Shown here piece after piece: positions 1-10,905 of a DNA stretch of 43,455 nt. The stretch covers positions 1-43,455 of the forward strand of contig SWBL01000389.1 in the NCBI GenBank assembly GCA_024195585.1, in the 5' to 3' direction. The notes beneath the pieces are model-generated. The model made no database searches and was not told the DNA's origin. It worked only from the letters and a program-made list of their open reading frames with translations. Both the position numbers and the translations under genes were made by a program. The DNA is from Aureobasidium sp. EXF-3400 (Eukaryota; Ascomycota; Dothideomycetes; Dothideales; Saccotheciaceae). Every line of letters begins with the position of its first letter. Positions within the stretch are counted from its first letter, which is position 1.

Positions 1-1
1 C

Positions 2-742
2 TTCGTCCAGCAGGCCACCTTCTGTGTCAACTCCCTTGCCCACTGGCTCGGTGACCAGCCTTTCGACGACCGCAACTCTCCTCGTGACCACGTCATCACT
101 GCCATCGTCACTCTCGGTGAGGGCTACCACAACTTCCACCACGAGTTCCCCTCCGACTACCGCAACGCCATCGAGTGGCACCAGTACGACCCCACCAAGT
201 GGTCCATCTGGGTCTGGAAGCAGCTCGGCCTCGCCTACGACCTCAAGCAGTTCCGCTCTAACGAGATTGAGAAGGGTCGTGTCCAGCAGCTCCAGAAGAA
301 GATTGACCGCAAGCGTGCTGAGCTCGACTGGGGAACCCCCCTCGAGTCCCTGCCCGTCATGGAGTGGGATGACTACGTTGAGCAGTGCAAGAACGGTCGC
401 CAGCTCATCTCGGTCGCCGGAATCGTACATGACCTGTCCGAGTCGAACTTCGTCAACGACCACCCTGGTGGTAAGGCTATGATTCGCTCTGGTATCGGCA
501 AGGATGCCACCGCCATGTTCAACGGTGGTGTCTACTTCCACTCCAACGCTGCTCACAACTTGCTCTCCACTATGAGAGTTGGTGTCATCCGTGGTGGTAT
601 GGAAGTCGAGATCTGGAAGAAGGCCCAGCAGGAGAACAAGGATGCCTTCATCGCCAAGGACTCGAACGGTCAGCGTGTCGTTCGTGCTGGTCTCCAACCC
701 ACCAAGGTCTTTGAGCCTTCTGCCTCCGCTGGCGCCGCATGA
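2..742 (+). CDS. OLE1: Stearoyl-CoA (acyl-CoA) delta-9 desaturase, C-terminal part, with cytochrome b5 domain
   Basis: This ER-membrane enzyme introduces the delta-9 double bond into palmitoyl- and stearoyl-CoA. The frame is open from base 2 and the 5' part lies outside the window. About 246 C-terminal residues are visible. Near the start is the third histidine box of membrane desaturases (GEGYHNFHH), followed by the conserved stretch with [11 protein letters not shown] linker leads into a cytochrome b5-like heme domain with the HPGG heme-ligand motif and the second ligand region [14 protein letters not shown]. This desaturase-b5 fusion is the known architecture of fungal Ole1; the b5 domain supplies electrons to the di-iron centre. 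The stop is TGA at 740-742. No intron is needed in the visible part. The identification is secure; only the N-terminal boundary is unknown. Confidence 0.95.
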   Translation, partial: FVQQATFCVNSLAHWLGDQPFDDRNSPRDHVITAIVTLGEGYHNFHHEFPSDYRNAIEWHQYDPTKWSIWVWKQLGLAYDLKQFRSNEIEKGRVQQLQKKIDRKRAELDWGTPLESLPVMEWDDYVEQCKNGRQLISVAGIVHDLSESNFVNDHPGGKAMIRSGIGKDATAMFNGGVYFHSNAAHNLLSTMRVGVIRGGMEVEIWKKAQQENKDAFIAKDSNGQRVVRAGLQPTKVFEPSASAGAA

Positions 743-1194
743 AGAGATACCCCGTCGAGGCTTGCTGCCTGACACAACCTTGTCATTTTTGCTTTTTCTT
801 TCTCGCCTTTCAGCGATCATCATACTGTATATTTTGGTAGCATCCGCGTCTCCTCCTCTTCCCTGGCTTTTTGGTTTTGGGTTCATCACGATCGCTCTAG
901 ACGCGTCTTGTTGCAAACTTTTAGATATGACTCTACCTACAATTCCCTATCATGGGTTGCCCATCCTTAGGATGGACAAATAATGTCATTTACGCCTTCA
1001 ATTACTCTTCTTCTGTGCCTGTGATTCAGCTGTGATATCTAACCATGAACAATCTGCAGACATGCTTAGAATCTGTCTTTCGACGGACGATCTTTTGCAT
1101 TTTCCTAGCTACTCTAATACTGGTGGGGCTCATGGGGACACGGAGCTCGATCCCGCGAACGAGACGATGACGAACCACAAGGATTGAGCATCGT

Positions 1195-1207
1195 GAGAGT
1201 GACTCTC
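1195..1207. repeat. GAGAGTGACTCTC palindrome, copy 1
   Basis: This is a perfect 13-bp inverted repeat with a single central base, in the spacer downstream of the desaturase gene. It is followed by GA, as in the copies at 4640 and 16828. Confidence 0.75.
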
Positions 1208-2026
1208 GATTTATCTGAAGATGTTTGCTGACTCCTCCAAAAGAACCCCGACTGTTTGCTGACTGCTCTTCCTGATCCACAAGCTGTCAAACAAGAAACA
1301 TCAGATGTCACAATGACAGTTGCTGACCACGTGCCTGGTTGCCTGAATCTGTATGGAAGCACGAGATCTCCTTCCCCAGTAGCCACCTCCACAACCTTAT
1401 CGAGTGAGCTTCTTGGGACTTTTTTCTTTCTTTTTCCTTTTTTTCCCCCCTTTCCTTGCTGCAGTCTTTGCCGCTGTTCAACGCCAGGCTGCCACCTACT
1501 AACTTCCAAGCACCTCTATGTACCTCTCCTTTCCTACCTGATCCAATAATCGACCTAGTAAAGACAACTGATGCGCAAGAAAAAGGGAAGCAAACATTCC
1601 AATTTCCTAGATTCTTTCACCGCCCATTGGTCCACGTGAGAAAACGTCTTTTAATTTCGTCTTTGCTTGCTGCTCAAAACACTGGTGTGGAGGTTGTTTT
1701 TGGTGGGTAGATTTCGGTTCCACCTTCTTTCTGTTTGCAGCTGTTGCAACCTCATGTCCTGAATTGTTTGCCGCCTGATTGCTATTAAGAGCAGTGAATT
1801 ACCAGGTGGCTAACAGGGAGATGGAAGTCTGAAAGATTGGCGTATCGAGCCTCACAACTTGGGACTAGCCATTTCTCCTTTGCGAAATATCAGGGCCATC
1901 ATAAGCTATCGAGATGCATAGTTGTAGTTCGAAGACAACTCTAGCTGTTGAGAGAGCCTTTAATGGGGCCTCTTTCTGGATACCACATTCTCTACGTTAG
2001 TAATGTGCATTTACATAGCTATACTG

Positions 2027-2052
2027 TGACTGTCTTTAGCACACGGGGAGGG
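2027..2052. repeat. 26-bp dispersed repeat, copy 1
   Basis: The segment starts TGACTGTC and ends GGGGAGGG, and is identical over 26 bp to 17461-17486. Just upstream a TGCATTT-N-ATAGCT-like block (about 2006-2022) also recurs, loosely, before the second copy. It may be a remnant of a longer dispersed element. Confidence 0.7.
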
Positions 2053-2360
2053 GAGGAGGTAGGTATGTTTCTCAGCTGTGTGACTTTTTGATTGTAATTG
2101 CGTGGCTCCTAGTCATCCATCATACCTTTCCGTCTTTGAGTTTGGCGAGATATCCTGCTGCTACAGTTCTGGATTATGTGATTGTTTTTGACGATGCAGT
2201 CTCTTCATGCTAACATAGATTTCCTGTGTCTTAAAGTAGCCTTGCGGTGTATAGGCACGATTGGCAAGGACCATAGGGGGCATCGAGCCACACTTCTTGG
2301 GATAGAACAGCAGTATTTGAGCAGCCAATGTATCGAAGAGATACACTGTGGTTTGCTCGA

Positions 2361-2375
2361 TGAGAGTCACTCTCA
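2361..2375. repeat. TGAGAGTCACTCTCA palindrome, copy 2
   Basis: This is a perfect 15-bp inverted repeat around a central C, in the spacer between the desaturase gene and the unknown gene at 3309. Confidence 0.75.
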
Positions 2376-3308
2376 AGATTCCGGATGGTAAACATTGACC
2401 GAAATGCCAGGGAAGAGCTACGTCAAGAACCTAATGCCATACCTTTGGAAGCAACGACCAATCATCGAGCCAAAGAACACTATAACAATTCCTTTCGAGC
2501 AAAGCAACCAACATACCACTTGGACACCAAGCAAAAGAGCAAAAAACCATCTTGTGGGAAAACCCCATTCGAATCCCTTGATCATAGTCACCAAATGACG
2601 GACATTAGGCTGCATTAAGCGATTCAAGACATACACAGCGGAATTCTGATTGGGTGTTTTATTACCAATCGATACGAGGCATGAGTGTAAGCCGTTACAC
2701 CACTCAACTGATCACAGTGATAAATCGAACTTGAGGTGAATATATGACCTATAAAGAGGGAGGTGCAGGGTTCGATTCTGGTGGTGAGTGGTTCCTCCTT
2801 TTCGATTTATGCTCTTGGTTTGATGATAGGGGTAGTCTGCACATGATCTCGTCGTCTTTATTGATAAAGCAAAGATTTGTTCTATCTCATCTCAGACTTT
2901 ACTCAAGTTTCAGAAGTGAAGTCACCTGAGTAATCTGGAAAGAGCTCATTGAGAGCCAGTCTGGCGCCTTCTACATGAGACCTTCCAAGACATTCAAGCG
3001 ACAAACGGAAAACGCAGGCGCCATAGAGTTCGTCACAGAAACGATACAGACTTTTTCCTTGCAAAGGAAAGCACGCTCGCAGTCATCACTTCCAAGCTGT
3101 GACGAACCTACCATAAATAACCTCTCACTTGTTTGTTTTATCCTCAGCTTTCTTCCACAACCATCTTTTCATCACCCAACGCCTTTTGCCATCCTCCGTC
3201 TTCCATCGAACTGCGTCTAGTACGATTGCCACACTGTAAGTCTTGCAGTTTTTTGTGTTCACATTCACCACATCATCGAACGCGCTGACACCACTCCAGA
3301 CCTCAATC

Positions 3309-4560
3309 ATGGCGCAACCTCCCACGGTCATCGACCTCAGCAAGGACGATCAAGCCACCCGTCAAACCTCTAACGCCACTCTTCACAAACTCATCGCCAT
3401 TGACCAAGACTTCGCCGAAGATCTCGCTCTTCAAGCCCTTGGCGAGATTGAGGTGAGTGACATGACAGACTGGCTTGATGTCCATCATACTGACGCCTTT
3501 AGAAACTTTGGCCCGACCTCAAAGCAGAGCGCTTCGCTTCCCAGGACATCGTCGATCTATCAACTACCCTTCGCACCGGGAAAATCAATCTCGAATTCAG
3601 AATGCTGCGTGCTTTCTTGGTCCTCTGGAAGGACAATCTCAAATATCGACAAGACATGTCATCTCAGCAATTGATCGACCTGGCAGTGTCTTTGCATAGC
3701 TTGGTTCCTCGCCAGCTTGGTCCTGCTGAGAAGCAAAGCTCGGCCGCCAACGGACCTAATGCATCGCAGATTGACGGTTCTCAAGTCGTGAGTTACGACC
3801 CTGAACAAGTACAGTTTCGTTGTGAGAGATCTAAGCTCAAACTCGCCTAGCAATCTCATACGACAGATCACTATCTCCAACAGTACCATGCCGTTTGGCC
3901 AGACGTACTCTTCGCCATCTTCCATCGAGAAGAGCTAGACGACACTGAGTATGTCGAGGGCCCTGAGGAGTGTCGTGTAAGCGAACCCACGTTTAAAACC
4001 ATATCTGAATAAACACTGACACAGAGATAGAGTTTGTGGCCAGACCTTGAAGATGAGCTCATTCCGACAGTCAAGCAGCTCAAGATGATGGCTCGAGACA
4101 TGCGGGCCGCTCGCTCAGATTTCGAATTTGGACTGCTGCGCGCTTTTGTGGTCGGCTGGATGTCCGATCCTCCTGAAAGACTCATCGTTGCTGACGGCAA
4201 ACGGACAAACAAAATTCGCAAAATGGCTCTTGCTCAAATGGGTCCTGAGAACATGGTTACCCATAACGATGGTACCGTCACTGTTCTACGCAAGATAGGA
4301 GAACAAGACAACGACCCGGCAGAGGATCCAGACCTGGATGATGAAGAGCGTGAGCAAGCCAGGAGACACAGACTCGTTACTGAAGTTCTTTATCCTAGAA
4401 ACAAGCCGGTCCCAAGCAAGCAGAAGGGGAAGAAGAGGTTGCGAAGCTCGAGCACATGAATAGTGCGCACATCGAGGAAATCGAGCAAGAGATGGTGCTG
4501 AACATTGAGGTTGCTGATATGTCTGGGCTAGTCACTCGAGGTTCCAGTACAGGCCCTTAG
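3309..4560 (+). CDS. Unknown protein with internally duplicated WPDL-LRAF module
   Basis: I do not recognise a family. The best model is five exons: 3309-3452, 3503-3787, 3851-3976, 4031-4349 and 4424-4560, giving 336 aa. Introns have donors GTGAGT, GTGAGT, GTAAGC and GTGAGC. Exon 2 opens with KLWPDL and exon 4 with SLWPDL; both continue, 23-24 residues later, with (L/F)EF..LRAF..(L/G)W, so the protein carries an internal repeat. Exon 3 has a related VWPDV. The C-terminus is acidic (DPAEDPDLDDEE). The first three introns are all phase 0. The start is the first ATG after a CT-rich leader, in context TCATGG. The weak point is the 3' end. If intron 4350-4423 is retained, the frame ends at 4459 (327 aa). 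If it is removed, an acidic helical tail continues to 4560. The second donor could also be at 3809. Function cannot be inferred. Confidence 0.6.
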
Positions 4561-4639
4561 AACTGGGAAGAAACACACAAATAAAGAGTCAGCAGCATTA
4601 TTGAAACACATTCACCACCTAGACACTCCTTCGGATGTT

Positions 4640-4652
4640 GAGAGTGACTCTC
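4640..4652. repeat. GAGAGTGACTCTC palindrome, copy 3
   Basis: This copy lies in the 236-bp convergent spacer between the unknown gene (+) and the aldolase-like gene (-). It is a perfect 13-bp inverted repeat, flanked TT...GA like the copy at 16828. Confidence 0.75.
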
Positions 4653-4796
4653 GATGTGAGCAACGTAGGCGACATTCGTAGACATGACTGAGCAACACGC
4701 TCATCCTGGCAAAGGTGGAGATACTCCAATCTTATAAGAGAAAGAAAACCATGAATTCGTGAAGATGAACTACATACCAACTACTATGTGAAGCTT

Positions 4797-5708
4797 TTAG
4801 CTCCTGAAATCGCCATTGGTCATGGCGTCCTCATACTCCAAGTCAGGCTGGAACTCTTCATAAAGAGTGTCAGGATCGCTGCCCATCTTGAAGGTATATG
4901 CGGCAGACTCGTCAGGCACAATGGCCTTCTCGATGCCACTGGCACAAGCCGCCTCAGCAAGCAATTGGACCTCGCAACTCCTCTCCATTAGCGTGTAAAG
5001 ATAGGCAGCTTCATCGACCGTGGTACCAACAGTCAACAAGCCATGGTTTCTCAAGATCATGCCTTTGCCCTTTGGTCCCAGAGCATTGGCAAGCTTGATA
5101 CCTTCCTCCTCATTGAACACAATACCGCCAAACTCCTTATAGACGGCCTGAGCCTCGCCATAGAAGTAACAAACATCCTGGTTCAACATCTCTAGCGGTC
5201 TGGCAAACGTGCTCCACGCCTTTCCATAAGGCGAATGTGTGTGGCACGCAGCAATAACATCAGGCCTAGCCTTATGCACAGCCGAATGAATCAAGAAACC
5301 CGCCGCATTAGCGGGTCTCGACATATTGCCACCAATAGCTTTACCCTCATAATCCACCAAAATCATATCTGAAGCTTTGAGCAAGCCAAAATGCTTGCCT
5401 AGAGGGTTTGTCCAGAAGGTATGGGGGTTTTCAGGGTCGCGGACGGAGATGTGGCCGCTCATGCCTTCGGTGTAGCCTTTGCGGGCGAAGACGCGGAAGG
5501 CGCCTGCCATGTGTTGCAACATGTCGCGACGGTGGGTATCGAAAGAGACGTATTTGGGGATGCCGGGCAGGCAGACGCCTTGGCTGATGGCTTCGAGGGG
5601 AGTCTTTTCTTTCTTTTCGACTTCGAGGCCGGGGTTGGTTGGTTTGGTGGGTTTAATGGCCATTGTGGTGGTGGTAGGCTCGGGGGCCGAGACAGCGGAG
5701 GGTGCCAT
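4797..5708 (-). CDS. Class II aldolase/adducin N-terminal domain protein (Mug14-like)
   Basis: This is a single-exon gene of 303 aa. The class II aldolase/adducin fold covers most of the protein from about residue 60. Visible landmarks are the early GMSGHISVRDP, the metal-binding HTHS motif in CHTHSPYGKAW, and the late RNHGLLTVG block, where a further histidine ligand is expected. The fungal branch of this family includes S. pombe mug14. Bacterial relatives are fuculose- and rhamnulose-phosphate aldolases, but substrate specificity cannot be read from the sequence. The start chosen is ATG at 5708, in context CAACAATGG; an in-frame frame extends to 5804 but would add an unconserved leader. The N-terminal 50 residues are Thr/Pro/Lys-rich and probably disordered. 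A TATATAT stretch about 60 bp upstream (near 5768-5774) may be its TATA element. A metabolic role in the cytosol is inferred. Confidence 0.85.
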   Translation of the reverse strand: MAPSAVSAPEPTTTTMAIKPTKPTNPGLEVEKKEKTPLEAISQGVCLPGIPKYVSFDTHRRDMLQHMAGAFRVFARKGYTEGMSGHISVRDPENPHTFWTNPLGKHFGLLKASDMILVDYEGKAIGGNMSRPANAAGFLIHSAVHKARPDVIAACHTHSPYGKAWSTFARPLEMLNQDVCYFYGEAQAVYKEFGGIVFNEEEGIKLANALGPKGKGMILRNHGLLTVGTTVDEAAYLYTLMERSCEVQLLAEAACASGIEKAIVPDESAAYTFKMGSDPDTLYEEFQPDLEYEDAMTNGDFRS

Positions 5709-6314
5709 TGTTGCAGGTATGGGTTGGATGCGTATGCTCCAAGGGTGTGGTATAGCAAGGACACGCGTATATATGTGTAGTGTGAAGCAACTTGTGGACC
5801 ACAAAGGAGGAGGGCAAGAGGAATTGGAAAAGACTGAAAGAGGCCGAGTGAGTTGTGCCTACCTCTAGATATGCCTATCGTTGTCGGCGACGGCTGCCAT
5901 TTTAGTCGTTGAGGTCGGCCATCGCTTGCCTATCTGTCGGACACCCCGCCGATGTTGATCAGGGTGCTTATCGCTCTCGTTCCTTCTCTATCCGCCACTT
6001 TCGCCGCATAAAGTTGCCATTCCGGATAGAATTGCCCTATCGCCAGGACTTCCATCTGTTACTCCAGAGTCACGGACGAATTGGCAAGCAAGATCTGGAA
6101 GCACTGCTTTGGAAACAGCAAACGTGAAGTTGAAGACAACGTGCTAAGCTACTTGCTTGGGAATCACAAAACCACAACTGATCTCTCGCCTGTTGCCCAG
6201 GCCCCTAGAACGATTGAAAGAAAAAAAAAAAAGGCAAAAACTCCACGCTCGAAAATGCACCAAATGCGTGTTCCACCCTCAATTAAACAAACTCCTTCCT
6301 TCCCACAACGTGTC
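5709..6314. other. Spacer: promoter of the aldolase-like gene and 3' end of MED15
   Basis: The two genes are in tandem on the minus strand, so this 606-bp spacer must hold the MED15 terminator region and the downstream promoter. It contains a T12-type run on the minus strand (poly-A at about 6222-6233 on the plus strand). No coding frame is supported. Confidence 0.5.
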
Positions 6315-9300
6315 CTAAATGTCGGAGAAGGTAACGCCGTCAAAAATGCTGTTACCCATGGGATCTTTGTCCCAGTTGGTGTCGTTCTTGTCCAAGCCAG
6401 CGTTGAGCCCGAACAAGGCGTCCCAACTAACGTCAGGTGGCGGTGTAGCTTTATCCTGACCTTCCTTTTTGTTGTCAAATGTTGACTGAATTTCCATGAT
6501 ACCCATGCCAAGGTCGTCGCCAATATCGAATTGTATACCAGAGCCGAGACCGAAGGGATCACTCTCGAACATGATCTTAAGACGGTCGTGCTCGCTAATG
6601 TCGGTGAAGTTAGAAGTTGCCGCTGAGGTACCAGAATTGGAGCTCGAGGGTGTCAAATCAGGTGAGGGATCAATAGGCCAGTCCAAGTCCGAGTATTGTA
6701 GCCCGTCATCGAGACCATTAAGACTCTCACGAACCGATCTCATAAAGCTGTCATCGGCGTCATTGTTGTTCCACATGTTAGGAGATGTCGAAGCTTGCTT
6801 TCGATCCTCCTCGTGCACAGCAGGCTTCTCGGTTGGCGGCATAGCGACACCAGCCTTCTCCATCATCGTGTCAAGCATGGTCTTCTTCTTAGGCGATGCC
6901 GAGACCGACTCTTCATCTTGTGCAGGTCTCTTCTGCCCTTGCGGTGTACGGGCAGCGGTCGGTGGCGTTCCTGGCTTGATAAATGCAGAAGGCGTGCCTG
7001 CCTTGATGGCCTTAGCAGGAGTCTGTCCATCAACCTTGAGCGCCTCCTTCTTAATTGTGTTTGGTCCCAGTGCAGATGATTTAGCAGTGGCGAGGACTGG
7101 CTTGCTATCGTTCTGATGCGCCTTCTCATGACCATCCATGTCGAGCTCAAACGCAGCGGCCGCATTCTCGAGAAAGAAGTCAAGAGGGTTCTCGATCTGC
7201 TTGTGTGCTTCTGCTGTGTGCGCCTGAAGCTCTTCTTCTTTCTCAAAGCCGGTGACATGGAACTCGCAGTACTCATCCGCGCACTTGAACTTCTTCTCCG
7301 GACCTCGTGGTGGTTCAACCTTGGGCTGCATTTGTTTCCTCTTGTCATCAGGACTCTGCATCTTGATGTTGGGGCTAGGCATGCTGCCAGGGGTTGTACC
7401 TGCGTTTGCAGGTGTGGAAGCTGAACTGCCAGGCTGACCGGTCTTTCTGCGCTTGTTGGCAGGGAGTTGTAGCTTATCGGGTGTAAGTCCTTGAATACTG
7501 CCGTCATAGACGGGTACACCGTGGGGGGATGGATGACTGACAGGAAAAGGAGGAGGTACGGCCGATGTAGGCGCTGGGGGTGGTTTCGATCGGTCTCCGC
7601 TCTTGGATGCTGTTCTTGCCATAGCAGCGGTAGCTGCCAGTGGTGCTTGGGAAGGCTTCGCTTGGTCGGCATTCTGCGCTTGCTCGGGAGAGGAAGTCGA
7701 CTTCAACTTGTGTATGTGCTGCAAACATTGCATGATGAACTGACGAATCCTCGACTCGGCCTCGTTAATCTGCTGTATCGACAGCGAGAGGTAGTCGTTG
7801 ACATTGCCATCCAAACGCATCTCACCAAGTAGCTTAGCCCTCTCGAGACAGATCTGGCGTACAATTTTGTCGTTGACGAAGGTCATGGCAGTAGGCAGCA
7901 TCTTATCCAGCTTCACAATCATGTCTCGACAACCACGCAACTTTGTAATGACCTCATTGAAGCTGGTGTCAGTCACCTGCTGAGGAGGACCCTTCCGGTA
8001 GGTAGCCTCTGTCTCCGAAGTTATGGCGGCTAGCCTGGCTCTTTGCTGCTGTACCTTGAGCTGCGAGACTTGCGCAGGCTGTGAACCACCTTGAGCTTGC
8101 GACAGTTGTGCAGCTTGCGCTTGTGATGTCTGCTGTCCGTCCAACATCTTCTGGCTCTGGTTAGTTGAGGACTGTGCTCTCTTCAGAGCATCCATTTGCA
8201 TTTTCTGCTGCAATTGCTGCATCGAATGTTGCATAACAGCACGCTGTTCTGGTGCCATCTGTTTGATCTTGTCAGGATGCATGTTCTTGAGCTGCTCAGG
8301 ATCGAGCTGCATAGTTGGCTTCTGGTTCTTCTGCTGTGCGTTGTTGGGTGCAGGCCTTTGGGGTGACTGGTTCGGGTTGGGGATCTCGACAACATCATCA
8401 TTGGTACCCTGGCGCTTCTGGCCCTTCTTATTCGCTGGTGTGTTTTGCTGCTGAATGTTCGCAGCGTGCTGTTGAGACAATTGGGGCACCATGGCAGCAG
8501 ATTGAGCACCCATCTGAGGTACTTGGGGTGCCATAGGATTCTGAGGTGGCATGCCAGGTGTTCCAGATTGTTGTTGCAGCTGTGCTTGTCGCATCGCATT
8601 CATCATGGCGGGATTCTGCTTCTGCATTTGTTGGTACTTCCACTGCATAAAATTCTTTCGAAGCTGCTCATGCGACCAGCCCTGAGCTGCAGGGATCCTC
8701 GCTTTGAAAGCTTGCAACTCTTGCTCTGTGACTGGCGGCATGGGCATGTTGCCCATGCCGCCGAGGTTCTGAGGATTTGCGTTCATGTTGGGCATACCTG
8801 GCCCTGGACCCATTTGAGATGATTGCGGTACCATTTGGGCAGGAGGGGCTTGGCTACCGGTCATAGTCGGGTGGTTGGGTATAGCACCTTGTGGTAATTG
8901 GCCAGGCATCTGAGATCCAGGTGTACCATTGGCATTGGCCATCGCTGCGTGCTGCTGCTGCTTCTGGATGATGAGTGACTGGAAACGACGGACCTTATCC
9001 ATCATATCTGGAGGCAAATTCTGCTGATTCTGTTGCACAAATTCCTTCAATTGACCCCATGTCTTGACATTTGGCGGCGCCGAACATATTTCGTTCAAAA
9101 TTCTTGGAGGGAAGGGCCTTGCGTCCATCTCCCGCTGTCGTTGCAACAAAAGCCGCTGCTGCATCTGTTGATGGTTTGGACCTCCGGGCATACCCATGGC
9201 CATCTGTTGCTGAGGGTTCAAAGGAACTTGTGGCGGCATACCCATAGCGCCATTTGGTAACTGCTGACCCATAGGCGCTCCGGGATTCAGACCGTTCATC

Positions 9301-10905
9301 ATCATTTGCTGCGCTTGTTGTGCTTGATTCGACTGCGGTGTCTTTTGTGAGTCGCGAATTCTTTGCAAAATTTGATGTTGTTGATCAGGTGGCATTCCCT
9401 CGAGTTTGGCTCTCAACTGCGGCGGGAGCTGCACACCAGGGGGGATCTGTAAGTCTGGTTTGGGAGTAGGGAACAGACCAGGATTGTTCGCAATCTGTTG
9501 GCTGAATTGAGCCATCATCTGAGGGTTCATCTGCTGATTTGGTTGAGGTGTGGGCTGGGGACGAGTCTGAGGGGGAGTTTGAGAGGGTTGGCCAGGTGGA
9601 ACCATAGGACGGTTGAGCATCGACATGGCAGGGCTCTGCTGAGGAGGCTGAGTGGTATTGAGGCCACCGGGCTGTCCTCTGAGCATTTGTTGCTGGGCCT
9701 GTTGCTGAGCAGCGCTACGAGCCTGAGCTTGAGCCTGGGCCTGTTGCTGCATTTGAGTGTTGCGCATCTGAGTCTGAGTCTGCTGTTGTCTCTGAGCCAT
9801 CATGTTCTGGATCTGCTGCTGGTTGTTCTGCATAGCAGGCGGCATGTTCATCTGGCCCATGTTGGCCATGTTGGCGGCTGCAGGATCCATGCCCATGTTG
9901 TTATTGCTAGCTGGCACGACGAGCTGACCTTGGTCGGCCATCTTCATGGCATCGGCCTGTTGGCCAGCAAAAGACGAGAAGTCTATGGGTCCACCACCCT
10001 GTTGAGGCCGCCTCGAAGCATTAAACTTCTTCATTGCGAGCTGCTGGAAATGTTTGGCAAGAGGGTCAACTCCCTGACGCTGATAGTGTTCCCTCTGCTG
10101 TGGAGGTATTTGGGCTAACAGGCGCTGACGCATGAGATTCCTCTGATCTTCGGGGACGGAAGTTATCATGCTACGTGCAAGGTTGGTTATTTGCTTTTGT
10201 TCCTCCGGAGTGTAGGCTTGAGCTTGCTGGTTTTGTGCCATTTGTTGTTGCGGTTGTTGTGGCTGCTGCTGTGATGGCGGTTGTTGTTGAGGCTGCTGCA
10301 TGTGCGGTTGCATATTCATCTGACCCATCATCTGCGGCGCCATGGGCATTTGTGGAGCCATCTCGCCTTGATGTGAGCGACTGGGCTGCATTTGCATTCC
10401 CATGGCCTGTTGCTGTTGTTGCTGTGCTTTCATGCGCGCTTGTTGGTGTGCCTGACTGATCTCGTTCAACTTTTGCTTGATGCCTGCCATCCACTGGTCC
10501 TGTTCCAGAAGTCAGTATGTGGGACTGAGAAAGATGTAGTAACAAAACGTGGACGGACCTCGGAGGGACTGTTTGCGATAATTTGGCTCTCGAAGCGCAT
10601 TGCGACTTGGACGGCGCTCGCTAAGTCGCTGGCGCTGTTCAGCAGACGTAATGCTTTCACTCTGTTCGAGTATGTCAGTCATGCAATTATAGAGCATTAC
10701 AGCAAGTGGGTGGCACTCACAGATTGAGAATGCACACGGCACGAGTGCGAAGGTCAAAGCCAGCCTGCCATCCTGTGTGTATGGGATTCTTGTTCAACTC
10801 TTGTACGATCCTAGCCAGGAGTTCGTTGGTGTGCTGGTCATTCTGAGGCTGTGGTCTTTGCTGCATCTGCATGCCACCTCCAACCATAAAAGCATTTGGA
10901 TCCAT
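6315..10905 (-). CDS. MED15: Mediator of RNA polymerase II transcription subunit 15 (Med15/Gal11)
   Basis: This is the tail-module Mediator subunit that receives activator signals in the nucleus. Exons are 10721-10905, 10559-10661 and 6315-10499, giving 1490 aa; both introns are 59 nt. A KIX-like domain (about residues 25-105) includes HTGWQAGFDLRTRAV, then V-K-ALRLLNSASDLASAV read across the splice junctions, then KQKLNEISQ. It is followed by very long Q/M/P-rich low-complexity segments, a conserved mid-region with a helical block (TKLRGCRDMIVKLDKMLP) near residues 875-965, and an acidic hydrophobic C-terminus (SDLDWPIDPSPDLTP, WDALFGL), which would suit activator contact. The exon-2 donor is the non-standard GTCCGT, but all joins keep frame. 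A C2H2-like motif (C-x4-C...H-x4-H) sits at about 1165-1195. The KIX plus Q-rich architecture makes the identification strong. Confidence 0.9.

Larger units (their letters stand above)
743..3308. other. 2.6-kb spacer without a recognised gene
   Basis: This spacer contains the desaturase 3' UTR and then sequence with no open frame that looks coding. It holds a 42-bp pyrimidine run (about 1419-1460), two CACGTG sites (1328-1333 and 1633-1638, the second next to an inverted CCAAT box), two copies of the GAGAGTSACTCTC palindrome (1195-1207 and 2362-2374), and one copy of a 26-bp repeat (2027-2052) whose twin is at 17461. The CT-rich run resembles fungal core promoters, so a non-coding transcript is possible, but nothing in the sequence proves one. 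Confidence 0.5.

Noticed and set aside
2700..2792. tRNA-like segment: GGTTCGATTC resembling a B box, with CCACTCA and TGAGTGG complementary ends
   Set aside because: The T stem cannot pair around the loop, there is no credible A box at the right distance, and no anticodon arm forms. It is probably chance.
9700..10450. CAG/CTG-rich tracts in MED15 (also 30590-30700 in the transcription factor) as microsatellites or a repeat array
   Set aside because: They are coding poly-Gln/Met tracts with mixed CAA/CAG codons, as expected for these proteins, not an independent repeat.
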